From: Algibacter pacificus
GTDB taxonomy: Bacteria > Bacteroidota > Bacteroidia > Flavobacteriales > Flavobacteriaceae
Length of the DNA stretch: 64,000 nucleotides
NCBI RefSeq assembly: GCF_008033385.1
Contig: NZ_VOGY01000003.1
Span: forward strand, 62,001 to 126,000
Reading direction: 5' to 3'
In this document: positions 34,106-42,235 of the stretch, in pieces
Layout: every line of letters begins with the position of its first letter
How positions within the stretch are numbered: the first letter of the stretch is position 1
Position numbers and translations under genes: made by a program
Notes under the pieces: generated by a model
Database searches by the model: none
What the model saw: the letters and a program-made list of their open reading frames with translations, nothing else
Told to the model about the DNA's origin: nothing

Positions 34106-36301
34106 TTATTCTGGTTTTCCTATTAAATTAAAATCTAAATGTTTTTTAACTAAATCGGCATTTTTAACACTTACAATAATCTCGTCTCCAAGCTGGTAAG
34201 AAATTTTATTTTTACTTCCCACCATGGCGTAATTATCTTGATCGAAAGCGTAATGATCGTCTTTCATATCACGAACACTCACCATACCTTCGCATTTATT
34301 AGAAATAATTTCTACGTAAATTCCCCAATCGGTAACTCCAGAAATAACACCTAAAAATTCTTCATCTTGATGATCTTGCATGAATTTAATTTGCATGTAT
34401 TTTATAGAATCGCGCTCGGCTCTAGTTGCCAAACCTTCCATGTTACTGGAATGCTGACATTTTTCTTCGTAAATATCTGCATTTGCCGATTTTCCGCCAT
34501 CTAAATACAACTGTAATAAACGATGCGCCATTACATCGGGATAACGACGAATTGGCGATGTAAAGTGACTGTAATAATCGAAAGCTAAACCGTAATGCCC
34601 AATATTTTTGGTGGTATATTCAGCCTTACTCATGGTTCTAATGGTTAAAGTATCCACTAAATTTTGTTCTTTTCTACCGTTTACTTCTTTCAATAAATTA
34701 TTAAGCGATGAGGATACGGTTTTACGATTTTTAAAATCTAATTTATAACCAAATTTTCCAACTACAGTTTGTAATGTCTCTAATTTACTTTCGTCCGGCT
34801 CATCGTGCACACGATAAACAAAGGTCTTTTTTGGATCTTTTTTACCAACAAATTCCGATACTTTTCGGTTAGCCAATAACATAAATTCTTCAATTAATTT
34901 ATTAGCATCCATGCTGGTTTTAAAGAATACACCAACTGGATTTGCGTTTTCATCTAAATTGAATTTTACTTCAACTTTATCGAAAGAAATTGCACCAGAA
35001 CCCATACGTTTTCCTCGCATTATTTTGGCAAGCTCATCCATTTTTAAAATGGCATCGGCTACTTTTTGATCGGTTTTATAAGCTTCACCCGTTAACGATA
35101 CTTCTTTTGGAATTGCATTACTGTTGCTTTCTATAATAGCTTGCGCTTCTTCGTAAGCAAAACGCGCATCGCTATACGTTACCGTACGTCCAAACCATTC
35201 GTTTTTAATTTCACATTTATCATTCATTTGAAAGACTGCAGAGAAGGTTAATTTCTCTTCGTGCGGACGCAACGAGCAGGCGTTATTCGATAAAACCTCT
35301 GGAAGCATAGGTACTACCCTATCCACCAAATAAACCGATGTAGCGCGTTCGTAGGCCTCATCATCCAAAATAGTACCTTCTTGTAAATAATGAGACACAT
35401 CGGCAATATGAATACCTATTTCGTATAAACCGTTGTCTAATACTTCAAAAGACAGGGCATCATCAAAATCTTTAGCATCTTTTGGATCTATGGTAAAGGT
35501 TAAATCTTTACGCATATCCCGGCGTTTTCCAATTTCTTCTTCGGTAATGGTAGTATCGATATTGTTAGCAAACTCCTCAACTTCGTGAGGAAATTCCATG
35601 GGTAAACCGTATTCGGCTAAAATACCGTGAATTTCTGTATTATGTTCGCCTGGTTTCCCCAGTACTTTTAAAACTTTGCCGTTTGGAGAATCGGATTTTT
35701 CGGGCCAATCTTCTAAAGAAACCAGTACTTTATCGCCATCTTCGGCCTTATTAATTTTGTTAATAGGTACAAAAATATCTTTAGACATTTTGTTACTATC
35801 GCAAACTACAAAGGCAAAATTCTTTTTTTCGTGAATTTGAATCACCCCAACATATTCGCTTTTAGCACGTTTAATAATATTGGTTATTTCACCTTCCATT
35901 CTACCGCGAACTTTACGTTTGTACACGTAAAATTCAACTTCATCTCCATTTAAGGCTTTGTTAATATTGTTTGAGGCAATATAAACATCGTCCACAAACT
36001 CATCGGAAATAATATAGCCATTACCTCGGGCTGCTAAATCTAAAATTCCGGTGTGGTATTCTGCATTAACAACGGCTTTAAACTTACCGCGTTCTACTTC
36101 TTCAATTTCTTTTTTACCTTGTAAATCGCGAAGTTTCTTTATAATTTGATTTCGACTACTAGCATCGTTAACCCCTAATTTAGCGGCAATTTGCTTATAG
36201 TTAAACGTTTGGTTTCTTTCTTTTTTTAATATACTTAAGATTGTATTTGATAGGTTGGAAATCCCTTTACGTTTGGATTTTCCTTTTTTATTTCTTGTCA
36301 T
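34106..36301 (-). CDS. rnr: Ribonuclease R
   Basis: Processive 3'-to-5' exoribonuclease that degrades structured RNA. I prefer the ATG at 36301 (731 residues, MTRNKKGKSKRKG); an in-frame ATG at 36316 is the alternative. Domains in order: a basic tail and winged helix (about 15-75), cold-shock domains (about 85-235), the RNB catalytic domain (about 250-590) with the Asp-rich active site TIDPKDAKDFDDALSFE, and a C-terminal S1 domain ending NADLVKKHLDFNLI. A -7-like box lies upstream (complement of CAAAGTTA at 36393-36400). Confidence 0.97.
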   Translation of the reverse strand: MTRNKKGKSKRKGISNLSNTILSILKKERNQTFNYKQIAAKLGVNDASSRNQIIKKLRDLQGKKEIEEVERGKFKAVVNAEYHTGILDLAARGNGYIISDEFVDDVYIASNNINKALNGDEVEFYVYKRKVRGRMEGEITNIIKRAKSEYVGVIQIHEKKNFAFVVCDSNKMSKDIFVPINKINKAEDGDKVLVSLEDWPEKSDSPNGKVLKVLGKPGEHNTEIHGILAEYGLPMEFPHEVEEFANNIDTTITEEEIGKRRDMRKDLTFTIDPKDAKDFDDALSFEVLDNGLYEIGIHIADVSHYLQEGTILDDEAYERATSVYLVDRVVPMLPEVLSNNACSLRPHEEKLTFSAVFQMNDKCEIKNEWFGRTVTYSDARFAYEEAQAIIESNSNAIPKEVSLTGEAYKTDQKVADAILKMDELAKIMRGKRMGSGAISFDKVEVKFNLDENANPVGVFFKTSMDANKLIEEFMLLANRKVSEFVGKKDPKKTFVYRVHDEPDESKLETLQTVVGKFGYKLDFKNRKTVSSSLNNLLKEVNGRKEQNLVDTLTIRTMSKAEYTTKNIGHYGLAFDYYSHFTSPIRRYPDVMAHRLLQLYLDGGKSANADIYEEKCQHSSNMEGLATRAERDSIKYMQIKFMQDHQDEEFLGVISGVTDWGIYVEIISNKCEGMVSVRDMKDDHYAFDQDNYAMVGSKNKISYQLGDEIIVSVKNADLVKKHLDFNLIGKPE

Positions 36302-36439
36302 GTAATTTGTAATCATTTTAATTTCCTAAGATACTGGAAATTCTGTTATCTAATAGCGCTATTTAAAGAGAAGATGCGCTATTTATTTTGTACAAAGTTA
36401 CGGTTTTAATATTAAATGATGTTTCGTAAAAGTTAAATA

Positions 36440-36480
36440 ATAAAAAAAGGCTTACAAATTAATGTGAGCCTTTTTTTTCT
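36440..36480. terminator. Terminator downstream of the LRR/T9SS gene
   Basis: AAAAAAGGCTTACA and TGTGAGCCTTTTTT form a stem with one wobble, flanked by A and T tracts. Oriented for the minus-strand gene ending at 36495. Confidence 0.9.
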
Positions 36481-36494
36481 TTATTTATAATAAA

Positions 36495-37349
36495 CTATTG
36501 CTTAACTATTTTTTTTATTAATTTTCCTTTATTGGTTTCTATTTCTAAAATATACAAACCTGATTTTAATGTACTTATATTGGTACTTAAATTTTCACTT
36601 TGTTGAATCAACTGCCCTAAATTGTTAAATAAACGAGCTTGTTTAAACTGGATACCTTGATTTAATTCCATAGCCAATACATCCTTAACAGGGTTTGGAT
36701 AGATTTGTACAGCTTTTGTGATATTAAAAGTTGATTTACCTAAAATAAGAGGATTAAAATCTTCCCAAATAGGAGCATTAGAATAAGCATCATGGGTACC
36801 GTTTAACACAATTAATTCTATATTTCCAGTCCATTTACTTTCACCAAACACATCAGTAGCTAAAACTAATGGTACAGGCCAACTAACGGTTACGGTTTCT
36901 AGACTATCTAAATTAGCAAAAGCATTTTCACCTATATAAGTAACCGTATTTGGTATAACAAGATCTTTAATTTTCATACATAAATTAAAAGCATCTTTTT
37001 CAATAGTAGTTACACCATTTGGAATAGTAACTTCAAATAAATTCTCGCAATTACCAAAAGCACCTGACAAAATAGTAGTAACGCCCACTGGTATAGTAAT
37101 TTCTGTTATGTTCGAATTATTTGCAAAACCAAATTTTGCTATGGTTGTAACATTATACATTATACCTCCATTTACAACTGTTCCGGGAATGTTTAGAGTT
37201 CCAGATATAAAAGCAGTAGATAATGCTTTTATAGATACATCGGTACCACTAAGTACCGTATATTCATACAAACCATCATTAAAAGTAGTTTGTGCTTGAC
37301 TTATTGATATACTGAAGAGAGTTATAAAAAAAAGTAGTTTTATTTTCAT
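36495..37349 (-). CDS. Leucine-rich-repeat (BspA type) protein with T9SS sorting domain
   Basis: A 284-residue secreted surface protein. The signal peptide covers residues 1-19 (ending SQAQ). Four BspA-like LRR_5 repeats follow, for example ITEITIPVGVTTILSGAFGN, then FEVTIPNGVTTIEKDAFN and DLVIPNTVTYIGENAFAN. The last ~75 residues are a type A T9SS C-terminal domain (VQIYPNPVKDVL ... GLYILEIETNKGKLIKKIVKQ), which routes the protein through the type IX secretion system. BspA-type repeats often mediate adhesion. It is short for this class, where such proteins often exceed 500 residues. Confidence 0.9.
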   Translation of the reverse strand: MKIKLLFFITLFSISISQAQTTFNDGLYEYTVLSGTDVSIKALSTAFISGTLNIPGTVVNGGIMYNVTTIAKFGFANNSNITEITIPVGVTTILSGAFGNCENLFEVTIPNGVTTIEKDAFNLCMKIKDLVIPNTVTYIGENAFANLDSLETVTVSWPVPLVLATDVFGESKWTGNIELIVLNGTHDAYSNAPIWEDFNPLILGKSTFNITKAVQIYPNPVKDVLAMELNQGIQFKQARLFNNLGQLIQQSENLSTNISTLKSGLYILEIETNKGKLIKKIVKQ

Positions 37350-38099
37350 TATAATTAATTTTAATTTACTGATATTAAACAGTTTATTTTATTTTAGTGT
37401 TCAAATTTACTTAAAAATTATCATATTATATTAATATCAGGTTAAAGATTATGATAGAATTTTTTTTACAGAAAAAAATATAATTTTATTGTTATTCACA
37501 TTTATATATATATAATTAATTTTTCTTTTAAATTTAAAAAAAACAATAGTGGTTATTATAGCTTGTGAATAGCGGTATAACTTTTTTAATATTTATTTTG
37601 ATTTGTATTTTATTGAATGTTGTTGATAATAAATGAACAACTTGAAAAACTCTAACTATCTAAAATTTAAGGTTTTTTTAATTGTTATTAACAATTGTTA
37701 GTAATCTATATTAACAACTATTTTTAATAAATTAAACTATTAACAATTCTAAAAACTATACTTTTTGATGCTAATAACTTAACAGAAAATTTACGTTAAC
37801 TTATTTGGATGTTAACTAAATGTTACTGATTGTAAAAATTATTAAATATTCAAACTTTTTCTTTTACAAACTAATCAACACTTATTAACAAGTAATCAAT
37901 ATAATAATACACATTAAATAACTATTGTTAATAACCCAAGTACAAATTACAGATTTCAATTTACAAGCTATTGATTTGTAAAGTCTTAATCTATTTTAGC
38001 ACAAATTTAGCATTTGTATCTATAGATAACCCAATGCAAATATATAACAGGACTACATTATTTAGTACCTTTGCTTAAGTTTACTTTAATATATATACA
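37350..38099. other. Candidate chromosomal replication origin (oriC)
   Basis: A 750-base AT-rich gap without an ORF. It holds one exact DnaA box, TTATTCACA (37492-37500), and a near match on the other strand (37564-37572). A cluster of related nonamers follows: TTATTAACA at 37685-37693 and 37882-37890, its complement at 37926-37934, and single-base variants at 37621-37629, 37696-37704, 37708-37716 and 37737-37745. GTTAACT repeats occur at 37795 and 37811. Supporting context: spacer GC bias changes sign near here, parS-like sites are about 27 kb away and rnpA is 3.7 kb away. Not adjacent to dnaA in this window. Inference, untested. Confidence 0.55.
38066..38073 (+). promoter_or_regulatory. Putative -7 promoter box for rpiB
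   Basis: TACCTTTG fits TAnnTTTG, 26 bases before the rpiB ATG. No clear -33 TTG. Confidence 0.5.
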
Positions 38100-38534
38100 A
38101 TGACCATCTCTATAGGAAACGATCACGCAGGAACAGCATATAAATTTGCAATTATAAAGCATTTAGAAGCCAAAGGAATTACCATGATTAACCATGGTAC
38201 AGATACCGATAATAGTGTAGATTATGCCGATTTTGTACATCCCGTAGCAAACGATGTTGAAAACAACACTTCAGAATTTGGAATTTTAATTTGCGGTAGT
38301 GCCAATGGTGTAGCTATGACAGCTAATAAACACCAAAAAATACGTGCAGGTTTATGTTGGAATAAAGAAATTGTACATTTAATACGTAGCCACAATAATG
38401 CTAATATTTTATGTATTCCGGCGCGATTTACTGCAATTCAACAAGTTATAGAAATGGTAGATGTGTTTTTAAATACAGAATTTGAAGGCGGTCGTCACCA
38501 AAATCGTATCGATAAAATTCCATTGTCTTGTTAA
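38100..38534 (+). CDS. rpiB: Ribose-5-phosphate isomerase B
   Basis: Interconverts ribose-5-phosphate and ribulose-5-phosphate in the non-oxidative pentose phosphate pathway. The 144-residue protein starts MTISIGNDHAGTAYKF (phosphate/ring-opening site). It carries the catalytic Cys in LICGSANGVAMTANKH and the base-side His/Arg in IRAGLCWN and RSHNNANILCIPARF. Length is typical of RpiB/LacAB. A long hairpin follows. Confidence 0.95.
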   Translation: MTISIGNDHAGTAYKFAIIKHLEAKGITMINHGTDTDNSVDYADFVHPVANDVENNTSEFGILICGSANGVAMTANKHQKIRAGLCWNKEIVHLIRSHNNANILCIPARFTAIQQVIEMVDVFLNTEFEGGRHQNRIDKIPLSC

Positions 38535-38541
38535 TATCAAT

Positions 38542-38594
38542 TTTAGCTATTAATAATTTTAAAAGGTTAAACCTGAAAATTGTTAATAGCTAAA
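38542..38594 (+). terminator. Long hairpin after rpiB
   Basis: TTTAGCTATTAATAATTTT and AAAATTGTTAATAGCTAAA are complementary except for one position, giving a 19-bp arm. A smaller AGGTT/AACCT pair sits in the loop. No T run follows, so it is either an atypical terminator, an RNA-stability element or a cruciform next to the putative origin. Confidence 0.55.
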
Positions 38595-38629
38595 CTATTT
38601 GCTTCTTCAAACTATATTTTTATAACATA

Positions 38630-39538
38630 ATGGGGCACCATCATTCGCATAGTCATCAACATGATATCAAGGATAAAAATCTAATGATTTCTATTCTTTT
38701 AAATATTGTAATTACAGTGGCTCAAGTTGTTGGTGGTTTAATTTCTGGAAGTTTATCGCTGTTGAGTGATGCTTTACATAATTTTAGTGATGTTATCTCG
38801 CTTTTGGTGAGTTATGTAGCTTCTAAATTATCTAAAAAGAAGGCTTCGGAATATAGAACCTTTGGTTATAAACGGGCCGAAATTTTAGCTGCTTTTATTA
38901 ACGCATCTACGTTAATCATAGTGGCTTTTATTTTAATTAAAGAAGCGGTAGAGCGGTTTCAAAATCCGCAAGTTATTGAGTCTAGTTTAGTTATTTTTTT
39001 AGCCTTATTAGCCATTGCTGGTAATGGTTTTAGCGTATTATTATTAAAAAAAGATGCCAGTAATAATATTAATATAAAATCGGCTTATATTCATTTATTA
39101 ACCGATATGTTGGCGAGTGTTGCGGTCTTTATTGGTGGCATGTTAATGAAATATTACCAGTTATTTTGGGTAGATAGTTTATTAACATTTTTAATCGCTT
39201 TATATTTAATTTGGGTAGGTTTAGATCTTTTAAAAACTTCAACCAAAATGCTCATGCTTTTTACACCCGAGCACATCGATATTAATAGCTTAGTTAGTGA
39301 TGTTAATAAGTTAGATAAAGTAAAATTATTGCATCATGTGCATATCTGGAATTTAAGCGATAATGAGTTGCATTTAGAAGCGCATTTAGATTTGGAAGAA
39401 AATGTGTTAATAACTCAATTTGATACTATTTTAAACGAAATAGAAACATATTTACATGAAAATTATGATATTAACCATGTTACTATTCAACCAGAATTTA
39501 ATAAAAACGACTCTAAAGATATTATAGTTCAAGATTAA
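38630..39538 (+). CDS. Cation diffusion facilitator (CzcD/ZitB-type Zn exporter)
   Basis: A 302-residue inner-membrane metal/proton antiporter exporting Zn2+ and possibly Cd2+ or Co2+. The N-terminus is His-rich (GHHHSHSHQHD). Six membrane helices follow, with metal-site residues LLSDALHNFSDV and IHLLTDMLASV (the His-x3-Asp pair of Zn-selective CDF transporters). The C-terminal cytoplasmic domain ends in HVHIWNL and HLDLEENV, family hallmarks. Metal export is relevant to the Cys-rich locus 7 kb upstream, but no shared regulation is visible. Confidence 0.93.
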   Translation: MGHHHSHSHQHDIKDKNLMISILLNIVITVAQVVGGLISGSLSLLSDALHNFSDVISLLVSYVASKLSKKKASEYRTFGYKRAEILAAFINASTLIIVAFILIKEAVERFQNPQVIESSLVIFLALLAIAGNGFSVLLLKKDASNNINIKSAYIHLLTDMLASVAVFIGGMLMKYYQLFWVDSLLTFLIALYLIWVGLDLLKTSTKMLMLFTPEHIDINSLVSDVNKLDKVKLLHHVHIWNLSDNELHLEAHLDLEENVLITQFDTILNEIETYLHENYDINHVTIQPEFNKNDSKDIIVQD

Positions 39539-39627
39539 ATAGATAATTTTTTTTATTTCCGTGAAGACGGAAATCTTGTGATAAAAAGATCCTTAAAGGT
39601 TTAAAAATCTAGTAGGTATAAAAAAAT

Positions 39628-40071
39628 ATGATAAATATAATTGTTAAAAAATTTGCGGAACTTACAACCATAGAGTTGTACAACTTACTTCAATTACGAA
39701 GCGAAGTTTTTGTTGTAGAACAAGATTGCGTATATCAAGATATTGATGGTAAAGACGAAAAAGCACTGCATATTTTAGGTTTTAAAAATGAAAAAATAGT
39801 GGCTTATACCCGCGTTTTTAAACCGGGCGATTATTTTGAAAAAGCCAGTATTGGTAGGGTAGTAGTGGCTAAAAAAGAACGATCTTTTAAGTATGGTTAT
39901 GATATTATGAATGCTTCAATTGAAGCTATTGAAAATCATTTTAAAGAGAAAAAAATAAAAATTTCCGCGCAAGCGCATTTAAAATCATTTTACAATAATT
40001 GTGGTTTTAAGGAAACCGGAGAGGAATATTTAGAAGATAATATTCCACATATTGCCATGCTAAAAGGTTAA
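39628..40071 (+). CDS. ElaA-like GNAT N-acetyltransferase
   Basis: A 147-residue acetyltransferase of the ElaA group. It opens FAELTTIELYNLLQLRSEVF with VVEQDCVYQDIDGKD, which is diagnostic for ElaA. The acetyl-CoA site follows as IGRVVVAKKERSFKYGYDIM, and the ending is KSFYNNCGFKETGEEYLEDNIPH. The physiological substrate is unknown. It ends 3 bases from the convergent ctpA-like gene. Confidence 0.93.
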   Translation: MINIIVKKFAELTTIELYNLLQLRSEVFVVEQDCVYQDIDGKDEKALHILGFKNEKIVAYTRVFKPGDYFEKASIGRVVVAKKERSFKYGYDIMNASIEAIENHFKEKKIKISAQAHLKSFYNNCGFKETGEEYLEDNIPHIAMLKG

Positions 40072-40074
40072 TAT

Positions 40075-41709
40075 CTATTTTAAAAATTCTTCATATTTTT
40101 TAGGATTATTAAGAATTTCTGTAGCTTTTTTTATTCTCGAATCGTGTGTTTTGTAATAATCGTATAGACCTTCACTATAAGCATAATGTTTTATAATATT
40201 TTCGGTTAATGCTTCCATTAAAAAAAGCTTATTTTCATCAATAAGTTCCGTTTTCGATTGCTGTAAATTTGCTATTAGGGTATTATAATCCTGTTTAATA
40301 TTATCATTTAATTCTTCTTTAGTAGCCATTTCAAAAGCTTTATTAAGGGCTTTTTCAGTTTCAGTTTCAAAAGAAAAATCGTTTGTTTTTAAGTAGGTTT
40401 TAAAATCGGAAAAATCGGAATCCGAAATTTGAAAACTCATAATATCCTCTATTTTATGCGTATAGTAGTAGTTTGTGGCGTAGTTAAAAACTAAATCGTT
40501 ATCAATAATTGCCGTAGCCACAGGCGATTTTTTATTTTGGCCAACTACAACATCTGGAAATATACCGCCACCATCAAATACCTGACGGCCATTTTTGGTT
40601 TTGTAGGCATTATAATTTTCTTGTTTTACACGAACAGCTTCCCCATTATCATCGCGATGCCAATAATCTAACGCTTGAATACAGCGTCCGGAAGGTGTGT
40701 AATATCTAGAAATTGTAATTTTAACTTGGGTACCATAAGTCAGATTTTTTGGGCGTTGTACAAGGCCTTTTCCAAAACTTCGAGAGCCAACAATAACGGC
40801 ACGATCTAAATCTTGCAAAGCACCCGAAACAATTTCACTAGCCGATGCGCTTCTACCATTAATTAAAACCACTAATGGTATTTCGGTATCCACAGGTTCT
40901 CCGGGGGTGTAATAGCTTTTATTATATTGTTTAACTTTAGATTTTGTAGTGACTACCAATTGGCCTTTTGGCACAAAAAGATTTACAATTTTTATAGCTT
41001 CTACCACTAAACCACCAGGATTTCCGCGTAAATCTAAAACTATACGTTCGGCACCTTGAGATTTTAAATCGCGTAAGGCATATTTGGTTTCTTTAGAGGC
41101 TTTGTTATTAAATTTACTTAAAACAATATAGCCTGTTTTATCATTTATCATAGAAAAATAAGGCACCGCTTTTATTTCTACTTCAGCTCTTTTTATAATG
41201 GCTGTTTGTGTTTTTCCTTGACGGTTGTAAGTGACTTCAACTTCGGAATTTGGCGCACCTTTTAGTAAATCTCCTGCATAATCTTTATAGGTTTCTATGG
41301 CAATTGAACCAACTTTTATAATTTCGTCGCCTGCTTTTAAACCCGCTTTATCGGCAGGATAATCTTTATAAGGTTCTACAATAACCAATTTATCTTTAAA
41401 GGTTTTTACTTTAGCACCAATACCCGTGTAATCGCCGGTATTATTAATTCTAGCAGCTTCCACATCCTGCTCGTTCATAAAATTGGTGTACGGATCCAAA
41501 CTGGCTAGCATGCTTTTTATAGCCGTATCCATTAAATCTCCCGGATTGGTTTCATCCACATAATTCATATTAATTTCTTTGAATAATGTGGTAAAAATTT
41601 CGAGTTGTTTAGCAATTTCAAAAAAATCGTTCTTAAAAGCTGTCGTGGTTAAAAACAGCATACAAGCTATAACTGGAATTATTATTTTCTTTTGGAAGAA
41701 TTTTTTCAT
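40075..41709 (-). CDS. S41 family C-terminal processing peptidase
   Basis: Periplasmic Tsp/CtpA-type serine protease with a Ser/Lys dyad. The 544-residue protein has an N-terminal signal/anchor (residues 5-23), a helical region, and a PDZ domain (about 85-175: GIGAKVKTFKDKLVIVEPYK, then PADKAGLKAGDEII). The S41 core shows VLDLRGNPGG, the catalytic Ser in INGRSASASEIVSGAL and Lys in SFGKGLVQ. The C-terminal ~150 residues are helical. It starts 12 bases downstream of rnpA, an arrangement I recall from other flavobacteria. Confidence 0.95.
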   Translation of the reverse strand: MKKFFQKKIIIPVIACMLFLTTTAFKNDFFEIAKQLEIFTTLFKEINMNYVDETNPGDLMDTAIKSMLASLDPYTNFMNEQDVEAARINNTGDYTGIGAKVKTFKDKLVIVEPYKDYPADKAGLKAGDEIIKVGSIAIETYKDYAGDLLKGAPNSEVEVTYNRQGKTQTAIIKRAEVEIKAVPYFSMINDKTGYIVLSKFNNKASKETKYALRDLKSQGAERIVLDLRGNPGGLVVEAIKIVNLFVPKGQLVVTTKSKVKQYNKSYYTPGEPVDTEIPLVVLINGRSASASEIVSGALQDLDRAVIVGSRSFGKGLVQRPKNLTYGTQVKITISRYYTPSGRCIQALDYWHRDDNGEAVRVKQENYNAYKTKNGRQVFDGGGIFPDVVVGQNKKSPVATAIIDNDLVFNYATNYYYTHKIEDIMSFQISDSDFSDFKTYLKTNDFSFETETEKALNKAFEMATKEELNDNIKQDYNTLIANLQQSKTELIDENKLFLMEALTENIIKHYAYSEGLYDYYKTHDSRIKKATEILNNPKKYEEFLK

Positions 41710-41720
41710 GTGCTGTAATT

Positions 41721-42095
41721 TTATTCAGATATTTTATTTGAAAACTTTTCGAAGAGTTGTTTCATTTTGGTTTCAACTTCAGAATATGTAGGCTTTTCTT
41801 TGCCAATGTACAAAATCATAAACGTATATTGGTTTGTTACATTGTTAAAATATTCGGCCTTGTTTAAGCGGTAACATTCGCGTAGCAAACGTTTTATACG
41901 GTTTCTGTCGGGGGCTTTTTTAAAGTTTCGTTTACTTACCGAGACGCCTGTTTTTGCTATAACAGCATCATCAAAACTTGTTGATAAATAAACCATACGC
42001 AATGGATATGCCGAAACCGAATTTCCTTCGGTAAACAACTTATCGATAAGCTTTTTGCTTTTTAATTTTTCTTTTTTTGAGTATGTAAAATTCAA
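41721..42095 (-). CDS. rnpA: Ribonuclease P protein component
   Basis: Protein subunit of RNase P, which matures tRNA 5' ends. The 124-residue basic protein shows KEKLKSKKLIDKLFTEGNSV, SVSKRNFKKAPDRNRIKRLL and RECYR, with the RNR motif DRNRIKRLLRE in the central helix. rpmH is not next to it, unlike in many phyla. rnpA is commonly near oriC in bacteria, which agrees with the origin proposed at 37.4-38.1 kb. Confidence 0.95.
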   Translation of the reverse strand: MNFTYSKKEKLKSKKLIDKLFTEGNSVSAYPLRMVYLSTSFDDAVIAKTGVSVSKRNFKKAPDRNRIKRLLRECYRLNKAEYFNNVTNQYTFMILYIGKEKPTYSEVETKMKQLFEKFSNKISE

Positions 42096-42180
42096 GGCAT
42101 TTATATTATTAGGTCAAAGGTAATGAAATAAAAAAATCGGGATGAAGTGCTTTGTGGGAAATGTTGGAATTTTTAAGCAC

Positions 42181-42216
42181 AAAAAAGCCTTTTCATTTTC
42201 ACAAAAAGGCTTTTCA
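42181..42216. terminator. Terminator downstream of the M1 peptidase gene
   Basis: AAAAAGCCTTTT and AAAAAGGCTTTT form a hairpin with an 8-base loop, flanked by A and T tracts. It sits before rnpA on the minus strand. Confidence 0.85.
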
Positions 42217-42235
42217 AAATGATATTTTAAATTTT

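Noticed and set aside
39541-39627. Short spacer before the ElaA gene checked for a riboswitch.
   Set aside because: Too short (under 90 bases) and only a trivial CCGT/ACGG pair was seen.
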